A DNA stretch of 64,000 nucleotides from Paenibacillus sp. PastM-3 (GCF_029893965.1 NZ_JARXXP010000003.1:124001-188000), one strand, 5' to 3'. Counted from the first letter of the stretch, positions 16,414-24,433 are shown. Notes: a model not told the origin generated them from the letters alone. A program made the numbers and translations.

Positions 16414-17514
16414 CTACATCTGCTCGTCTTTGGGCAGTTGGATCTCCTCAACCCGCTCTGCCACGATAATCTCGTAAACGCGCATAAAAATGATTTTGGC
16501 AATCATATAGACCGGCAGGGCAATCAGCACACCGATAATACCGAAGAAATCTCCGCCTACGAGCACAATGACAACTGTAGTCAGCGGGTGCACATCAAGC
16601 GATTTGCCGTAAATAATCGGAGAGAGCACATTATCCTGAATCTGCTGGGCGACCAGAATAATGACAAGCGACCAGATCGCCATGGAAGGGGATTCGATAA
16701 ATCCGACGATAAGGACCGGGATGGAAGCAAGCAGTGACCCGACATAGGGAATGAAGTTAAGCGGAATGGAGATCACAGCGAGCAGCAGGGAATAAGGCAG
16801 CCCGATAAACAGGAAGCCGATGTACAGCATAATCCCGAGCACCACATTTAAAATAACCCTGGTGACAATGAAGCCGCTGAGCGCACTGTCGATATCGCTG
16901 AGCATATCCTGGCCTTCCTTACGGTATTTACGCGGAAACAGCCCCAGCAGGATAGGTGCCAGCTTATGCCCGTCTTTCAGCATATAATAAAGAATGATCG
17001 GCAGGGTGGCTATAACCACTACAATACTTGAAATGACACCGATCAGATTAGACATGGAATTGGTCATCCAGTTGACCGCGTTGCTTAAATATTCCGAGAT
17101 TTTATCGGACAGGTCCGTATCGCCCGAGAAAAACCGTGATAATGCCGGATCATTCCGCAGCTCGTTAAATTGATTTTGCATTCCCTGTACCAGATAAGGC
17201 ATGTTATCAATGAAGTTCTGGAACTGCTCGCGCAGTGTCGGCCAGATCAGAATCCAGAACAGGATGAAGAGGCCGGCGAAGACGAGATAGATCAGCAGGA
17301 TGGACAATGCACGGTTCAGCTTATGCTTTTCCAAGAACATGACGAGCGGGCGCAGCAGATAATACATGAATCCTGAGAGCATCATCGGCACCAGCAGCAG
17401 ATTGATAATAGAGAGCAGCGGCGTGAACAGGAACATCACCTTGGAGCCCAGATAAAGAATTAACAGAAAGGCAATAATGGACAGGCTTGTCCGAAAATAT
17501 TTGCTTTGCAGCAT
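16414..17514 (-). CDS. AI-2E family transporter (YtvI/PerM-like)
   Basis: The 366-residue membrane protein has two N-terminal helices (SIIAFLLILYLGSKVMFLF and LLLVPMMLSGFMYYLL), a soluble middle, and a C-terminal bundle. The family signature LGIMLYIGFLFIGLPYSLLL is followed by PLNFIPYVGSLLASIPVLIV, and the end has PVYMIAKIIFMRVYE. Such proteins export small molecules or act in envelope stress and, in some cases, Na+ tolerance; substrate is open. I start at the ATG at 17514 after GGGGGTG; eleven more codons are open upstream. It ends at the bidirectional terminator. Confidence 0.88.
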   Translation of the reverse strand: MLQSKYFRTSLSIIAFLLILYLGSKVMFLFTPLLSIINLLLVPMMLSGFMYYLLRPLVMFLEKHKLNRALSILLIYLVFAGLFILFWILIWPTLREQFQNFIDNMPYLVQGMQNQFNELRNDPALSRFFSGDTDLSDKISEYLSNAVNWMTNSMSNLIGVISSIVVVIATLPIILYYMLKDGHKLAPILLGLFPRKYRKEGQDMLSDIDSALSGFIVTRVILNVVLGIMLYIGFLFIGLPYSLLLAVISIPLNFIPYVGSLLASIPVLIVGFIESPSMAIWSLVIILVAQQIQDNVLSPIIYGKSLDVHPLTTVVIVLVGGDFFGIIGVLIALPVYMIAKIIFMRVYEIIVAERVEEIQLPKDEQM

Positions 17515-17689
17515 AGCAGCACCCCCGTAATCTTGAATGTGTAGCACGGCTTTATGTACAGCTGATCCCGATTCTATCTTTATAACCGAAACGCAAGAGA
17601 TTGATTCAGCCTGATAGAGTGCATTTAGCCCTGGCCCGGTTTAAGCGGGAAAAAAGCAGGTTAATACGCATTAACAGGAGGGGATGCAC

Positions 17690-18163
17690 ATGACTATGCT
17701 GGTTATAGGGATATTCGGGCATCCGAGCGATGCCGTGCTGGCAATTGGAGACCTGAAGGACAACGGTATAAAAGCGAAGCATATATCAGCTGTAATGAAG
17801 CAAAAGAGTACGCTTGAGCAGATCAGCCAAGACACGGGAATCGGAAAAACGGAGAGCGGAGCCGGCAATGCAGGCTTGTTCGGGACAGCCCGGCAGGTGG
17901 GCGTCGGCCTGGATATGATCAACGACAACGCTGTATCCGCCGGTCCGGCGGCACGCAAGCTGGCCGGAGCCGACCTTGAGGGCGATGGTCTTGCCGTCAG
18001 CCTGATCGGGATAGGAATACCGGAGGCGGATGCCCTTATATATGCAGAGCATGCCGAAAAGGAGCGTATTATCGTTATTGTGGATATTGAAGAGAATCAG
18101 AGCAGGCAGGTAAGTGAAATAATGGAGCGGCATCATGCTATTCCATTAGCTTCCGATGAATAA
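17690..18163 (+). CDS. General stress protein-like domain protein (DUF1269/YflT type)
   Basis: This 157-residue protein begins MTMLVIGIFGHPSDAVLAIG, the ferredoxin-like strand-loop-helix used to pair the N-terminal half with a later half (LAVSLIGIGIPEADALIYAE). The middle is Gly/Ala-rich (GAGNAGLFGTARQVGVG). The pattern fits heat- or general-stress proteins of the YflT/DUF1269 type, whose biochemical role is unknown. I choose the ATG at 17690, six bases after AGGAGGGG, over one directly abutting it at 17684. No terminator follows its stop; the next plus-strand terminator is at 18510-18545, beyond an opposite-strand gene. Confidence 0.75.
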   Translation: MTMLVIGIFGHPSDAVLAIGDLKDNGIKAKHISAVMKQKSTLEQISQDTGIGKTESGAGNAGLFGTARQVGVGLDMINDNAVSAGPAARKLAGADLEGDGLAVSLIGIGIPEADALIYAEHAEKERIIVIVDIEENQSRQVSEIMERHHAIPLASDE

Positions 18164-18171
18164 ACCTGCTG

Positions 18172-18462
18172 CTACCGGCGCGGCAGACGGGACTTCCGTT
18201 TTGCCGCTTTTTTGCGTGATTGGATGAACAGAGCAGGCTCCACATCCACCTGACCGCCGGTTTCCTTCGCAACCTGCTTAGCCTTGACGAGTGCCAAAAA
18301 AGCAAAGAATTCTCCAAGAGCAGCCAGTCCGGCAGCGATAATCTCGTAGTCATCAGCGGTCAGTTCCGCAGACTCAACAGGATTTCCCGGACCGCCGGAA
18401 CGATTGCTGAATTTATATTTGCCGCCGCCGCTGCTGCCATAACCGTTAATGTTATTGGCCAT
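18172..18462 (-). CDS. Small hypothetical protein
   Basis: The product has 96 residues: a Gly/Asn/Ser-rich start (MANNINGYGSSGGGKYKF), a hydrophobic helix (IIAAGLAALGEFFAFLALVK, about residues 40-60), and a very basic tail ending KKAAKRKSRLPRR. The single helix followed by positive charge could associate with membrane or nucleic acid. I do not recognise the family. It converges on the stress-protein gene with only eight bases between the stop codons and no terminator between them. Confidence 0.65.
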   Translation of the reverse strand: MANNINGYGSSGGGKYKFSNRSGGPGNPVESAELTADDYEIIAAGLAALGEFFAFLALVKAKQVAKETGGQVDVEPALFIQSRKKAAKRKSRLPRR

Positions 18463-18509
18463 CCCTGTTCACCCGCTTTTTAGCCATATGTATTATAAAT
18501 ATGTTGCTG

Positions 18510-18545
18510 CCTCCCGGTAGGAAATAGGCAATCGGGAGGTTTTTT
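18510..18545 (+). terminator. Plus-strand terminator upstream of the fructose operon
   Basis: CCTCCCG and CGGGAGG pair around a 16-base loop and are followed by six T residues on the plus strand only. The nearest plus-strand gene upstream is the stress-protein gene ending at 18163, so its transcript would run antisense through the small gene at 18172-18462 before stopping here. Confidence 0.75.
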
Positions 18546-18585
18546 CTCAAGACTTGTTTTTTCAGGAATGAGCATAAAAAATCAC

Positions 18586-18614
18586 TTTACAACTTATGAA
18601 AACGCTGTTAATAT
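18586..18614 (+). promoter_or_regulatory. SigA-type promoter of the fru operon
   Basis: TTTACA (18586-18591) and TAATAT (18609-18614) are separated by 17 bases, a near-consensus vegetative promoter. Transcription should start near 18621, at the first unit of the operator array. Confidence 0.75.
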
Positions 18615-18618
18615 CATA

Positions 18619-18670
18619 AATGAGCACAAATGATCAATAATGAGCAATAATCGTCAGTTAAATGATCAAA
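18619..18670 (+). promoter_or_regulatory. Tandem 10-bp-phased operator array, probably for FruR
   Basis: The half-site TGAKCA occurs at 18621 (TGAGCA), 18631 (TGATCA), 18641 (TGAGCA) and 18663 (TGATCA), with a degenerate copy TCGTCA at 18651. The first four are spaced exactly ten bases apart. A further TGAGCA is at 18569, upstream of the promoter. DeoR-family repressors commonly bind such direct repeats, and the array covers the predicted transcription start of the operon. Confidence 0.7.
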
Positions 18671-18746
18671 AGCGTAAGCAAATAGACAGATACTGCATAG
18701 CAGGCGGACTACATGCTTACGCTATGCGTACAGGGAGTTGACTGCT

Positions 18747-19511
18747 GTGCTGTTTGAAGAGGAAAGAAAACGGAGTATTGTACAGTTCGTTGAGCAGCGT
18801 ACAAGGGCATCCGTGCAGGAGCTCAGCCTCCAGCTTGGCGTTTCTGAATCGACAATCCGGCGGGATCTGAAGGAGCTGGAGGAAGCAAGGCTGCTGAAGC
18901 GTACCCATGGCGGGGCGGTATCACTGCAAAGCGTTAACTTTGAGGCCGCCTTTCCGGACAAGGCAGACCGTCTTCTGGACGAGAAGCAGCGGATTGCCGC
19001 CAAGGCAGTCCAGATGATCCAGGAGGGAGATGCCATACTGCTTGACGGAGGAACGACAACACTGCAGATAGCCAAGGCGCTAAAGACCTTTTCCAATTTG
19101 AAGGTGATCACTAATTCGATTATGGCCCTGAACGAGCTGAGGGATTGCCGGAATATCGAAGTGTCGATTACAGGCGGGATGTTGCGGCCGGATACGATGG
19201 CCTTTGTCGGTCCGATGACGGAACGGTCGCTGGAGATGGTGCGGGTGGACAAAACCTTTCTCGGAACGAACGGGCTTGACCTGCAGGAGGGAATTACCAC
19301 CCCGAATATGCTGGAGGCGGCTACGAAGCGCAAAATGATCGCTGTTGCCAAACAGTCTATTCTGCTGGCAGACCACAGCAAGATCGGCCAGGTCTCCTTC
19401 TGCAAGGTGGCTGATCTGCACGAAATCGACCACTGCATCCTGGATTCGGCAGTGCAAGGCAACTTCATCCGCGGGCTTGAAGCCATGGATGTCGGCTTCA
19501 CAGTCGTATGA
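18747..19511 (+). CDS. fruR: DeoR-family repressor of the fructose operon
   Basis: The product is about 254 residues. It has a DeoR winged helix-turn-helix (VEQRTRASVQELSLQLGVSE and STIRRDLKELEEARLLKRTH) followed by a sugar-phosphate sensor domain with the DGGTTTLQIAKAL, GPMTERSLEMVRVDKTFLG and ILLADHSKIGQVSF motifs. It heads the fruK-fruA operon and should be released from DNA by fructose-1-phosphate. I favour the GTG at 18747, eight bases after GGGAG; a TTG at 18738 abuts that site. The phased half-site array just downstream of the promoter is its likely target. Confidence 0.92.
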   Translation: MLFEEERKRSIVQFVEQRTRASVQELSLQLGVSESTIRRDLKELEEARLLKRTHGGAVSLQSVNFEAAFPDKADRLLDEKQRIAAKAVQMIQEGDAILLDGGTTTLQIAKALKTFSNLKVITNSIMALNELRDCRNIEVSITGGMLRPDTMAFVGPMTERSLEMVRVDKTFLGTNGLDLQEGITTPNMLEAATKRKMIAVAKQSILLADHSKIGQVSFCKVADLHEIDHCILDSAVQGNFIRGLEAMDVGFTVV

Positions 19512-19543
19512 TGGCAAGTAAACCACAATAAAGAGGGATGAAC

Positions 19544-20455
19544 ATGATTTACACCGTTACACTTAATCCTTCCATTGATTACATCGTGGAAGTGGAAGAT
19601 ATGAAGCTCGGCAGCCTGAACCGGATGTCCCGGGATCTGAAGCTGCCCGGCGGCAAAGGCATCAACGTGTCGCGTGTGCTGAACCAGCTTAAGGTAGACA
19701 ATACGGCGACCGGCTTTCTTGGCGGTTTCACCGGCCGGTTCATCGAGGACTGGCTGCGGGAGGAAGGCACTGCAAGTAGCTTCGTTCCGGTCGGCGGAGA
19801 CACAAGGATTAATATTAAGCTGAAATCCGGTGAAGAAACCGAAATTAATGGAACCGGACCGGAAATCACTGCCGCTGAGGCTGAGTCGCTGATGAACAAG
19901 CTGCGTAATCTGCAGGCCGGAGATATTGTTGTTATGTCCGGCAGCATTCCTCCTTCGCTGGGCGGGGATTTCTACAACAGGCTGATCGGGGTGTGCAAGC
20001 AGCAGGATGCACAGTTCGTGATTGATACCACCGGCCAGGCTCTGCAGCAGGCTCTTGAACACAGTCCGCTGCTCGTCAAGCCCAATCACCACGAGCTTGC
20101 CGAACTGTTCGGGGTTACCATTAGCACAAGAGAAGAGATTATCATGTATGGCCGCAAGCTGCTGGAAGCCGGAGCGCAGCATGTGCTGGTCTCGATGGCC
20201 GGGGAAGGTGCGCTGCTGATTACAGAGCAGGGGGTGTATGCTGCCAGTGCGCCGGCAGGTCAGGTCAGAAATTCTGTAGGTGCTGGGGATTCGATGATTG
20301 CCGGCTTCGTAGGCACCTTATCCCGTGAAGGGGATGTACTGGAAGCCTTCCGCACAGGCGTTGCTTCAGGGAGTGCAACGGCATTCTCCGATGATCTGGC
20401 CGACGGCGGATTTATCAGCCGACTGCGCCCGCAGATTCAGATTACACAGCTTTAA
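19544..20455 (+). CDS. fruK: 1-phosphofructokinase
   Basis: This 303-residue PfkB-family kinase converts fructose 1-phosphate made by the neighbouring PTS permease into fructose 1,6-bisphosphate. Visible elements are the N-terminal TVTLNPSIDYIVEV, the substrate-binding PGGKGINVSRVL, and the C-terminal catalytic GAGDSMIAGF (Asp at about 249). The ATG at 19544 is preferred to one six bases earlier that directly abuts the GAGGG site. It is encoded 32 bases after fruR and 43 bases before fruA. Confidence 0.97.
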   Translation: MIYTVTLNPSIDYIVEVEDMKLGSLNRMSRDLKLPGGKGINVSRVLNQLKVDNTATGFLGGFTGRFIEDWLREEGTASSFVPVGGDTRINIKLKSGEETEINGTGPEITAAEAESLMNKLRNLQAGDIVVMSGSIPPSLGGDFYNRLIGVCKQQDAQFVIDTTGQALQQALEHSPLLVKPNHHELAELFGVTISTREEIIMYGRKLLEAGAQHVLVSMAGEGALLITEQGVYAASAPAGQVRNSVGAGDSMIAGFVGTLSREGDVLEAFRTGVASGSATAFSDDLADGGFISRLRPQIQITQL

Positions 20456-20498
20456 GCTGAACAACGGCATTTACAGGAACCATAGGGAGCTGATCAAT

Positions 20499-22424
20499 AT
20501 GAGAATTACAGATTTGATGTTAAAAGAAGCTATGATCATGAATCTGCAGGCAACCACCAAAGAGGCGGCGATCGACGAACTGATCGCCAGCCTGGCAGCC
20601 AGCGGAAGAATCAACGACAAGGTGCTGTTCAAGGAAAAGATTCTGGCGCGTGAAGCACAGTCCAGCACCGGTATCGGCGGCGGGATTGCCATGCCACATG
20701 CCAAAACCTCTGCGGTTAACCAGGCGACAGTGGTGTTTGCCAAGAGCAGTGCAGGTGTTGAGTATGAGTCGCTGGACGATGAGCCGGCCAAGCTGTTCTT
20801 TATGATCGCAGCGCCCGAAGGCGCAGGCAATATGCATATGCGAACACTCGCAGCTCTGTCCAGGTTACTCATTGAAAGCGAATTCATCGATGCGCTGATG
20901 AACGCGTCCACTCCGGATGAGGTAGCCGCGTTATTCGACGCCAAGCAGGCGGAGCAGGATGCCAAGGCGGAAGCAGAAAAGACCGCTCCTGCAGCTAAAC
21001 CGGCGCCTGAGAAGATGATCGTCGGAAATCCGGATTCCTCCGGTTTTGTTGTAGCTGTAACAGCTTGCCCTACAGGGATTGCCCACACCTTCATGGCAGA
21101 AGATGCACTGAAGAAGAAGGCGCTGGAGATGGGTGTCAATATCCGCGTCGAGACCAATGGCTCAGAAGGTGCGCAGAATGTGCTTACCGCCGATGAGATC
21201 CGCCGGGCAAGCGGTGTTATTGTGGCCGCCGACAAGAATGTCGAGATGGCCCGCTTCGCAGGCAAGCCGGTGCTGCAAAGACCGGTCAGCGACGGAATCC
21301 GCAAGCCTGAGGAACTGATCAGCAAAGCGCTCAAGGGCGATGCTCCCATCTACCAGAGCAGCGGCGGACGAAGCAGCAATGAAGAAGCTCCTGCCAAATC
21401 CGGCAGTATCGGCAATAAAATCTATAAAGATCTGATGAACGGCATTTCGCATATGCTTCCGTTCGTAGTCGGCGGCGGTATCCTGCTCGCGATTTCTTTC
21501 CTCATCGAGCAGGTGGCCAGCGTCGATAATCCGCTGGTGAAGCTGCTGCAGACAATCGGCGGCGGTGACGGAGCTTTCCACTTCCTGATTCCGATTCTCG
21601 CCGGATTTATCGCGATGAGCATCGGCGACCGTCCGGCGCTGATGCCGGGTATGGTCGGCGGGCTCATGGCCCTGAATTCCAACTCCGGCTTCCTCGGCGG
21701 TCTGGCCGCCGGTTTCCTGGCAGGTTATGTCATCATCGGCCTGCGCAAAGCCTTTGCAGGCCTGCCGCGCACACTTGACGGACTGAAGCCGATTCTGCTG
21801 TATCCGGTATTCGGCCTGCTGATCACCGGAACTGCGATGTTCTATGTGTTTGATCCGGTATTTAGCTCAATCAATACAGCGATGATTGATGCCCTTAACA
21901 AATTGGGCACCGGCAATATGGTTATCCTTGGTATTGTTCTTGGGGGAATGATGGCCATTGATATGGGCGGTCCGTTCAACAAAGCAGCTTACACCTTTGC
22001 AATCGGCGTATTCACCTCCAGCGGCAACACAAACGGTCTGATGATGGCTGCTGTTATGGCCGGCGGTATGGTGCCTCCGCTGGCAATTGCACTGGCAACT
22101 ACTTTGTTCAAGAACAAATTCACAGAAACCGAACGCAAGTCGGGGATTACGAATTATGTACTGGGACTTTCCTTTATTACTGAAGGCGCAATTCCGTTTG
22201 CCGCGGCCGATCCGCTTCGCGTGCTGACCACCTGTATCATCGGCTCAGCTGTTGCCGGCGGGCTTACCCAGCTCTGGCACATTAACGTGCCTGCGCCGCA
22301 CGGCGGGGTTTTCGTCGCTGCACTTTCAAGCAACGCACTGCTGTTCCTGCTGGCTGTTCTGATCGGTGCTGTAATCTCCGGTCTGGCGCTCGGACTCTGG
22401 AAGAAGCCACTGCAGGCGAAATAA
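20499..22424 (+). CDS. fruA: Fructose-specific PTS enzyme IIABC
   Basis: The 641-residue permease brings fructose in as fructose 1-phosphate. Domain order is EIIA (H67 in GIAMPHAKT, residues 1-145), an Ala/Lys/Glu linker, EIIB (phospho-cysteine C190 in VTACPTGIAHTF), and membrane EIIC from about residue 310 (ISHMLPFVVGGGILLAISFL onward). All three domains are complete. I start at 20499, after AGGGAGC; the frame is open further upstream but overlaps fruK. A good terminator follows. Confidence 0.97.
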   Translation: MRITDLMLKEAMIMNLQATTKEAAIDELIASLAASGRINDKVLFKEKILAREAQSSTGIGGGIAMPHAKTSAVNQATVVFAKSSAGVEYESLDDEPAKLFFMIAAPEGAGNMHMRTLAALSRLLIESEFIDALMNASTPDEVAALFDAKQAEQDAKAEAEKTAPAAKPAPEKMIVGNPDSSGFVVAVTACPTGIAHTFMAEDALKKKALEMGVNIRVETNGSEGAQNVLTADEIRRASGVIVAADKNVEMARFAGKPVLQRPVSDGIRKPEELISKALKGDAPIYQSSGGRSSNEEAPAKSGSIGNKIYKDLMNGISHMLPFVVGGGILLAISFLIEQVASVDNPLVKLLQTIGGGDGAFHFLIPILAGFIAMSIGDRPALMPGMVGGLMALNSNSGFLGGLAAGFLAGYVIIGLRKAFAGLPRTLDGLKPILLYPVFGLLITGTAMFYVFDPVFSSINTAMIDALNKLGTGNMVILGIVLGGMMAIDMGGPFNKAAYTFAIGVFTSSGNTNGLMMAAVMAGGMVPPLAIALATTLFKNKFTETERKSGITNYVLGLSFITEGAIPFAAADPLRVLTTCIIGSAVAGGLTQLWHINVPAPHGGVFVAALSSNALLFLLAVLIGAVISGLALGLWKKPLQAK

Positions 22425-22447
22425 TAATTAACGATCCGCACAGCAAG

Positions 22448-22489
22448 CTGCGGGGAAACAGATGGCGGTCTGTTCCCCGCAGTTTTTTC
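22448..22489 (+). terminator. Terminator of the fru operon
   Basis: CTGCGGGGAAACAG pairs with TCTGTTCCCCGCAG (one bulge) across a short loop, followed by six T residues. Confidence 0.85.
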
Positions 22490-22571
22490 TTTGTTTGATT
22501 CCCTGCAATTTTGAGGTGTAATTCTGTATAATTATTAATATACATAAACAGAAGCTAAAGGAGAGAGCGAA

Positions 22572-23072
22572 ATGATTCTGCACAGAGGGGAAGTCTTGTT
22601 CCGCCAGGGAGACAGCTGCGATTATCTTTATAAGGTGAAGAGCGGGCTGTTCAAAGTAACAAGGCTGCATGAAAACGGGAATATGGTGCTGTTCAATCTG
22701 CTGTATCCCGGTGAAACTGTCCCCCATCATTCCCTCATTTCGCCTAAGGAGGCGCATGGAACGGCTGTTGCCATGATCAAAAGCGAGATCGAGATCATTC
22801 CGGCAGCGGAATGGTACCGGGAGCTTCGCGAGAATCCGGACAAAATGATGGAGATCGCGCTGCTGCTCCAGGAGAAGGTCCGGTTCATGCAGACCCGGCT
22901 GGATCACCTGACCGTCGGCTCTCCGGCTGAGCGCATGGAGCTGCTGAACCGCTGGATGAAAGATTATGCTTATGGCGCACAGCTGACAGATCTGTTAACC
23001 CAGGAAGAAATCGGACAGCTGATCGGTGTCCGGCGCGAAACGGTCAACCGTCTGCTGCGGAACCAGGGCTGA
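22572..23072 (+). CDS. Crp/Fnr-family regulator without cysteine cluster
   Basis: This 166-residue protein is shorter than most Crp/Fnr regulators. It opens directly in the cyclic-nucleotide-binding barrel (MILHRGEVLFRQGDSCDYLY, VKSGLFKVTRLHENGNMVLF), has the long dimer helix (LLQEKVRFMQTRLDHLTVG), and ends just after the recognition helix (TQEEIGQLIGVRRETVNRLL). The wing after the recognition helix is essentially absent. It lacks the C-terminal cysteines found in the Fnr encoded near 50 kb, so it does not look like an oxygen sensor. GGAGAGAG precedes the ATG. Target and ligand unknown. Confidence 0.85.
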   Translation: MILHRGEVLFRQGDSCDYLYKVKSGLFKVTRLHENGNMVLFNLLYPGETVPHHSLISPKEAHGTAVAMIKSEIEIIPAAEWYRELRENPDKMMEIALLLQEKVRFMQTRLDHLTVGSPAERMELLNRWMKDYAYGAQLTDLLTQEEIGQLIGVRRETVNRLLRNQG

Positions 23073-23113
23073 ATGTAAGTTTTACATGAATACAGCGTAA
23101 AATTTACATGAAT
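23073..23113 (+). promoter_or_regulatory. 11-bp direct repeat upstream of the yitT promoter
   Basis: TTTACATGAAT occurs at 23081 and 23103, exactly 22 bases (two helical turns) apart. Each overlaps a small dyad: ATGTAA-GTT-TTACAT at 23073-23087 and GTAAAATTTAC at 23097-23107. The pair lies about 60-90 bases before the predicted transcription start, a usual position for an activator. Confidence 0.45.
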
Positions 23114-23137
23114 CGTGATGTTTTTACTGGAAACCTG

Positions 23138-23166
23138 TTTAGAGACGGCCCGCCGTGTGGTATAAT
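23138..23166 (+). promoter_or_regulatory. SigA-type promoter of the yitT leader
   Basis: TTTAGA (23138-23143), 17 bases, then a perfect TATAAT (23161-23166). Transcription would start near 23173, leaving a leader of about 255 bases before yitT. Confidence 0.7.
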
Positions 23167-23207
23167 CTATTCAGAAGTTATCAAATTAAAGAAAGGATCA
23201 GGATACC

Positions 23208-23273
23208 ATGTGTCCCCGAAGGACGATTCCCCAAAGGACGATTTGGAAACGTTATGATCTGTCTTATACTTAG
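23208..23273 (+). CDS. Upstream leader peptide of yitT
   Basis: An ATG at 23208, preceded by AAAGGATCAGG, opens a 21-codon frame ending TAG at 23271-23273. The peptide starts MCPRRTIPQRTIW and ends YDLSYT, with an internal repeat RTIP/RTIW encoded by two copies of AAGGACGATT. The second copy sits in a perfect small hairpin (CCAAA-GGACGA-TTTGG, 23231-23246). It lies between a strong promoter and a structured segment just before the yitT ribosome site, so translation of this peptide could regulate yitT. I know of no described family for it. Confidence 0.5.
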   Translation: MCPRRTIPQRTIWKRYDLSYT

Positions 23274-23427
23274 CTTCCCTGTAGAAGGTGCGAAACGTTG
23301 TTAGTGACGAAGCCGCCTCTGCCATGGGAAGGGAGTATTGTATGCGAAGGATAAGCTCCTCTGGTGCAACCCGTCGTAGAGGGTCCGGTGACGTCTAAGC
23401 CGCCAACTACGATAAGGGGAGACCTGT
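23274..23427 (+). ncRNA. Structured 5' leader of yitT (possible riboswitch or attenuator)
   Basis: The 154 bases between the leader peptide stop and the yitT ATG hold no gene but several pairings. CTTCCC (23274-23279) can pair with GGGAAG (23326-23331). TCGTAG (23374-23379) can pair with CTACGA (23407-23412), whose 3' arm directly abuts the AAGGGGAGA ribosome site, so this stem could hide the start of yitT. I compared it by eye with SAM, lysine, M-box, yybP-ykoY and T-box leaders and found no match. Confidence 0.4.
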
Positions 23428-24099
23428 ATGAGGAATCACAACGACGGCATGAAACTGCCGTTACGACTCACTGTTATTTTGTCCGGAACTTTGCTATTAG
23501 CGTTTACTTATTATCACATTAATTATCAGAACCATTTGACCGAGGGCGGGTTTGTAGGCCTGGCACTGCTCGGCAAATATGTACTAGGCATTTCACCATC
23601 TGTATCGACTCTACTCTTGGACATACCAGTACTTATAATCGCCATGATTTTTAAAGGAAGATCGTTCGTGGTGAACACGTTCATCTCTGTAGCAGCCTTT
23701 ACGCTGTTCTACGGACTGATGGAGCGCTATTCCGGATGGGTGATTGATTTGCAGGGTAACCTGCCGCTTGCGGCCTTGTTATCCGGCGTACTGACAGGTC
23801 TTGGTGCAGGCTTGGTCCTGCGGGGCGGCGGTGCGAGCGGCGGTGACGACATTTTGTCGCTGCTGATCAGTGAATGGAAGGGCATAAAGGTAGGAACGGT
23901 TTTCATCCTCATGGATGTTATTGTTCTGGCATTGTCGCTTATCTATATGCCGGTCAAGGAGACGCTGTATACAGTGATGGCTGTAGTAGTAGCCGGTTAT
24001 GTCATCACCTTGACTACATCACTGGGCAGACCAAAGCTGAACAAAGTACCGAAGCTTCAGCCGAAACTGAGCAAGCAGCAAGATGGTTCAGTAGCGTGA
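23428..24099 (+). CDS. YitT-family membrane protein, lacking the DUF2179 tail
   Basis: The 223-residue protein has about six membrane segments with the YitT pattern: ITYYHINYQNHLTEGGFVGL-like first loop (FTYYHINYQNHLTEGG here), LKTLLLDIPVL-like second helix (VSTLLLDIPVLIIAMIF), and GLVLRGGGASGGDDILSLLI near residue 130. Most YitT proteins have a cytoplasmic DUF2179 domain after the membrane part; this one ends soon after TLTTSLGRPKL, so that domain is absent. Function of the family is unknown. It is translated from an unusually long leader with its own upstream peptide. Confidence 0.85.
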   Translation: MRNHNDGMKLPLRLTVILSGTLLLAFTYYHINYQNHLTEGGFVGLALLGKYVLGISPSVSTLLLDIPVLIIAMIFKGRSFVVNTFISVAAFTLFYGLMERYSGWVIDLQGNLPLAALLSGVLTGLGAGLVLRGGGASGGDDILSLLISEWKGIKVGTVFILMDVIVLALSLIYMPVKETLYTVMAVVVAGYVITLTTSLGRPKLNKVPKLQPKLSKQQDGSVA

Positions 24100-24112
24100 C
24101 CAGCGCAAAGTT

Positions 24113-24183
24113 AACCCCGCAGCGCGGGGTTCAAGATCAAAGGCCAGCTTATGATGCAATGCATCTGAGCCGGCCTTTATTTG
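24113..24183 (+). terminator. Two hairpins after yitT, the second a terminator
   Basis: AACCCCGC/GCGGGGTT (24113-24131) has no T-run. It is followed by AAAGGCC/GGCCTTT (24139-24178) with ATTTG after it, a modest terminator. Confidence 0.6.
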
Positions 24184-24300
24184 TGCCTGGAAGACTGAAA
24201 CCCTGGCAGCGGTCAGCGCGTATATATCTCGTTCATAACATCAGGGAATCACAGAGAAGCGGATACTTAAGCATTATTAACTCTTTAGGAGGCTGCAGGT

Positions 24301-24433
24301 ATGAGTGCGCATGAAATTGATTATGTCATTATGGGCGGAAGAATGTAACGTTCGCTGCGCCGTATCCGGGCGAGACGATCAAGCTTGATACAGGCTGTCT
24401 TGTGGCGATGACCTCATCCGTGGAGCCTGCCAT
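24301..24433 (+). pseudogene. Remnant of an AIM24/TIGR00266-family gene
   Basis: TTAGGAGG leads to an ATG at 24301 and the start MSAHEIDYVIMGGRM, the typical N-terminus of TIGR00266/AIM24 proteins (DYxIMG.xMQ). It stops at TAA after 15 codons. In another frame the sequence continues TFAAPYPGETIKLDTGCLVA, which matches the later FAAPYPG and DTGCLVA segments of the same family. Most of the central coding region is deleted and the reading dissolves after about 24433. Confidence 0.65.

Noticed and set aside
18722..20182. 486-codon reverse frame across fruR and fruK
   Set aside because: It is antisense to two clearly recognised genes and has no homology-like features.
23200..23250. Guanidine-II (mini-ykkC) riboswitch, because two hairpins carry GGACGA loops
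   Set aside because: The first hairpin has only three pairs, the closing G-C pair next to ACGA is missing, and the downstream gene is not a guanidine exporter; the segment is better explained as a coding repeat of the leader peptide.
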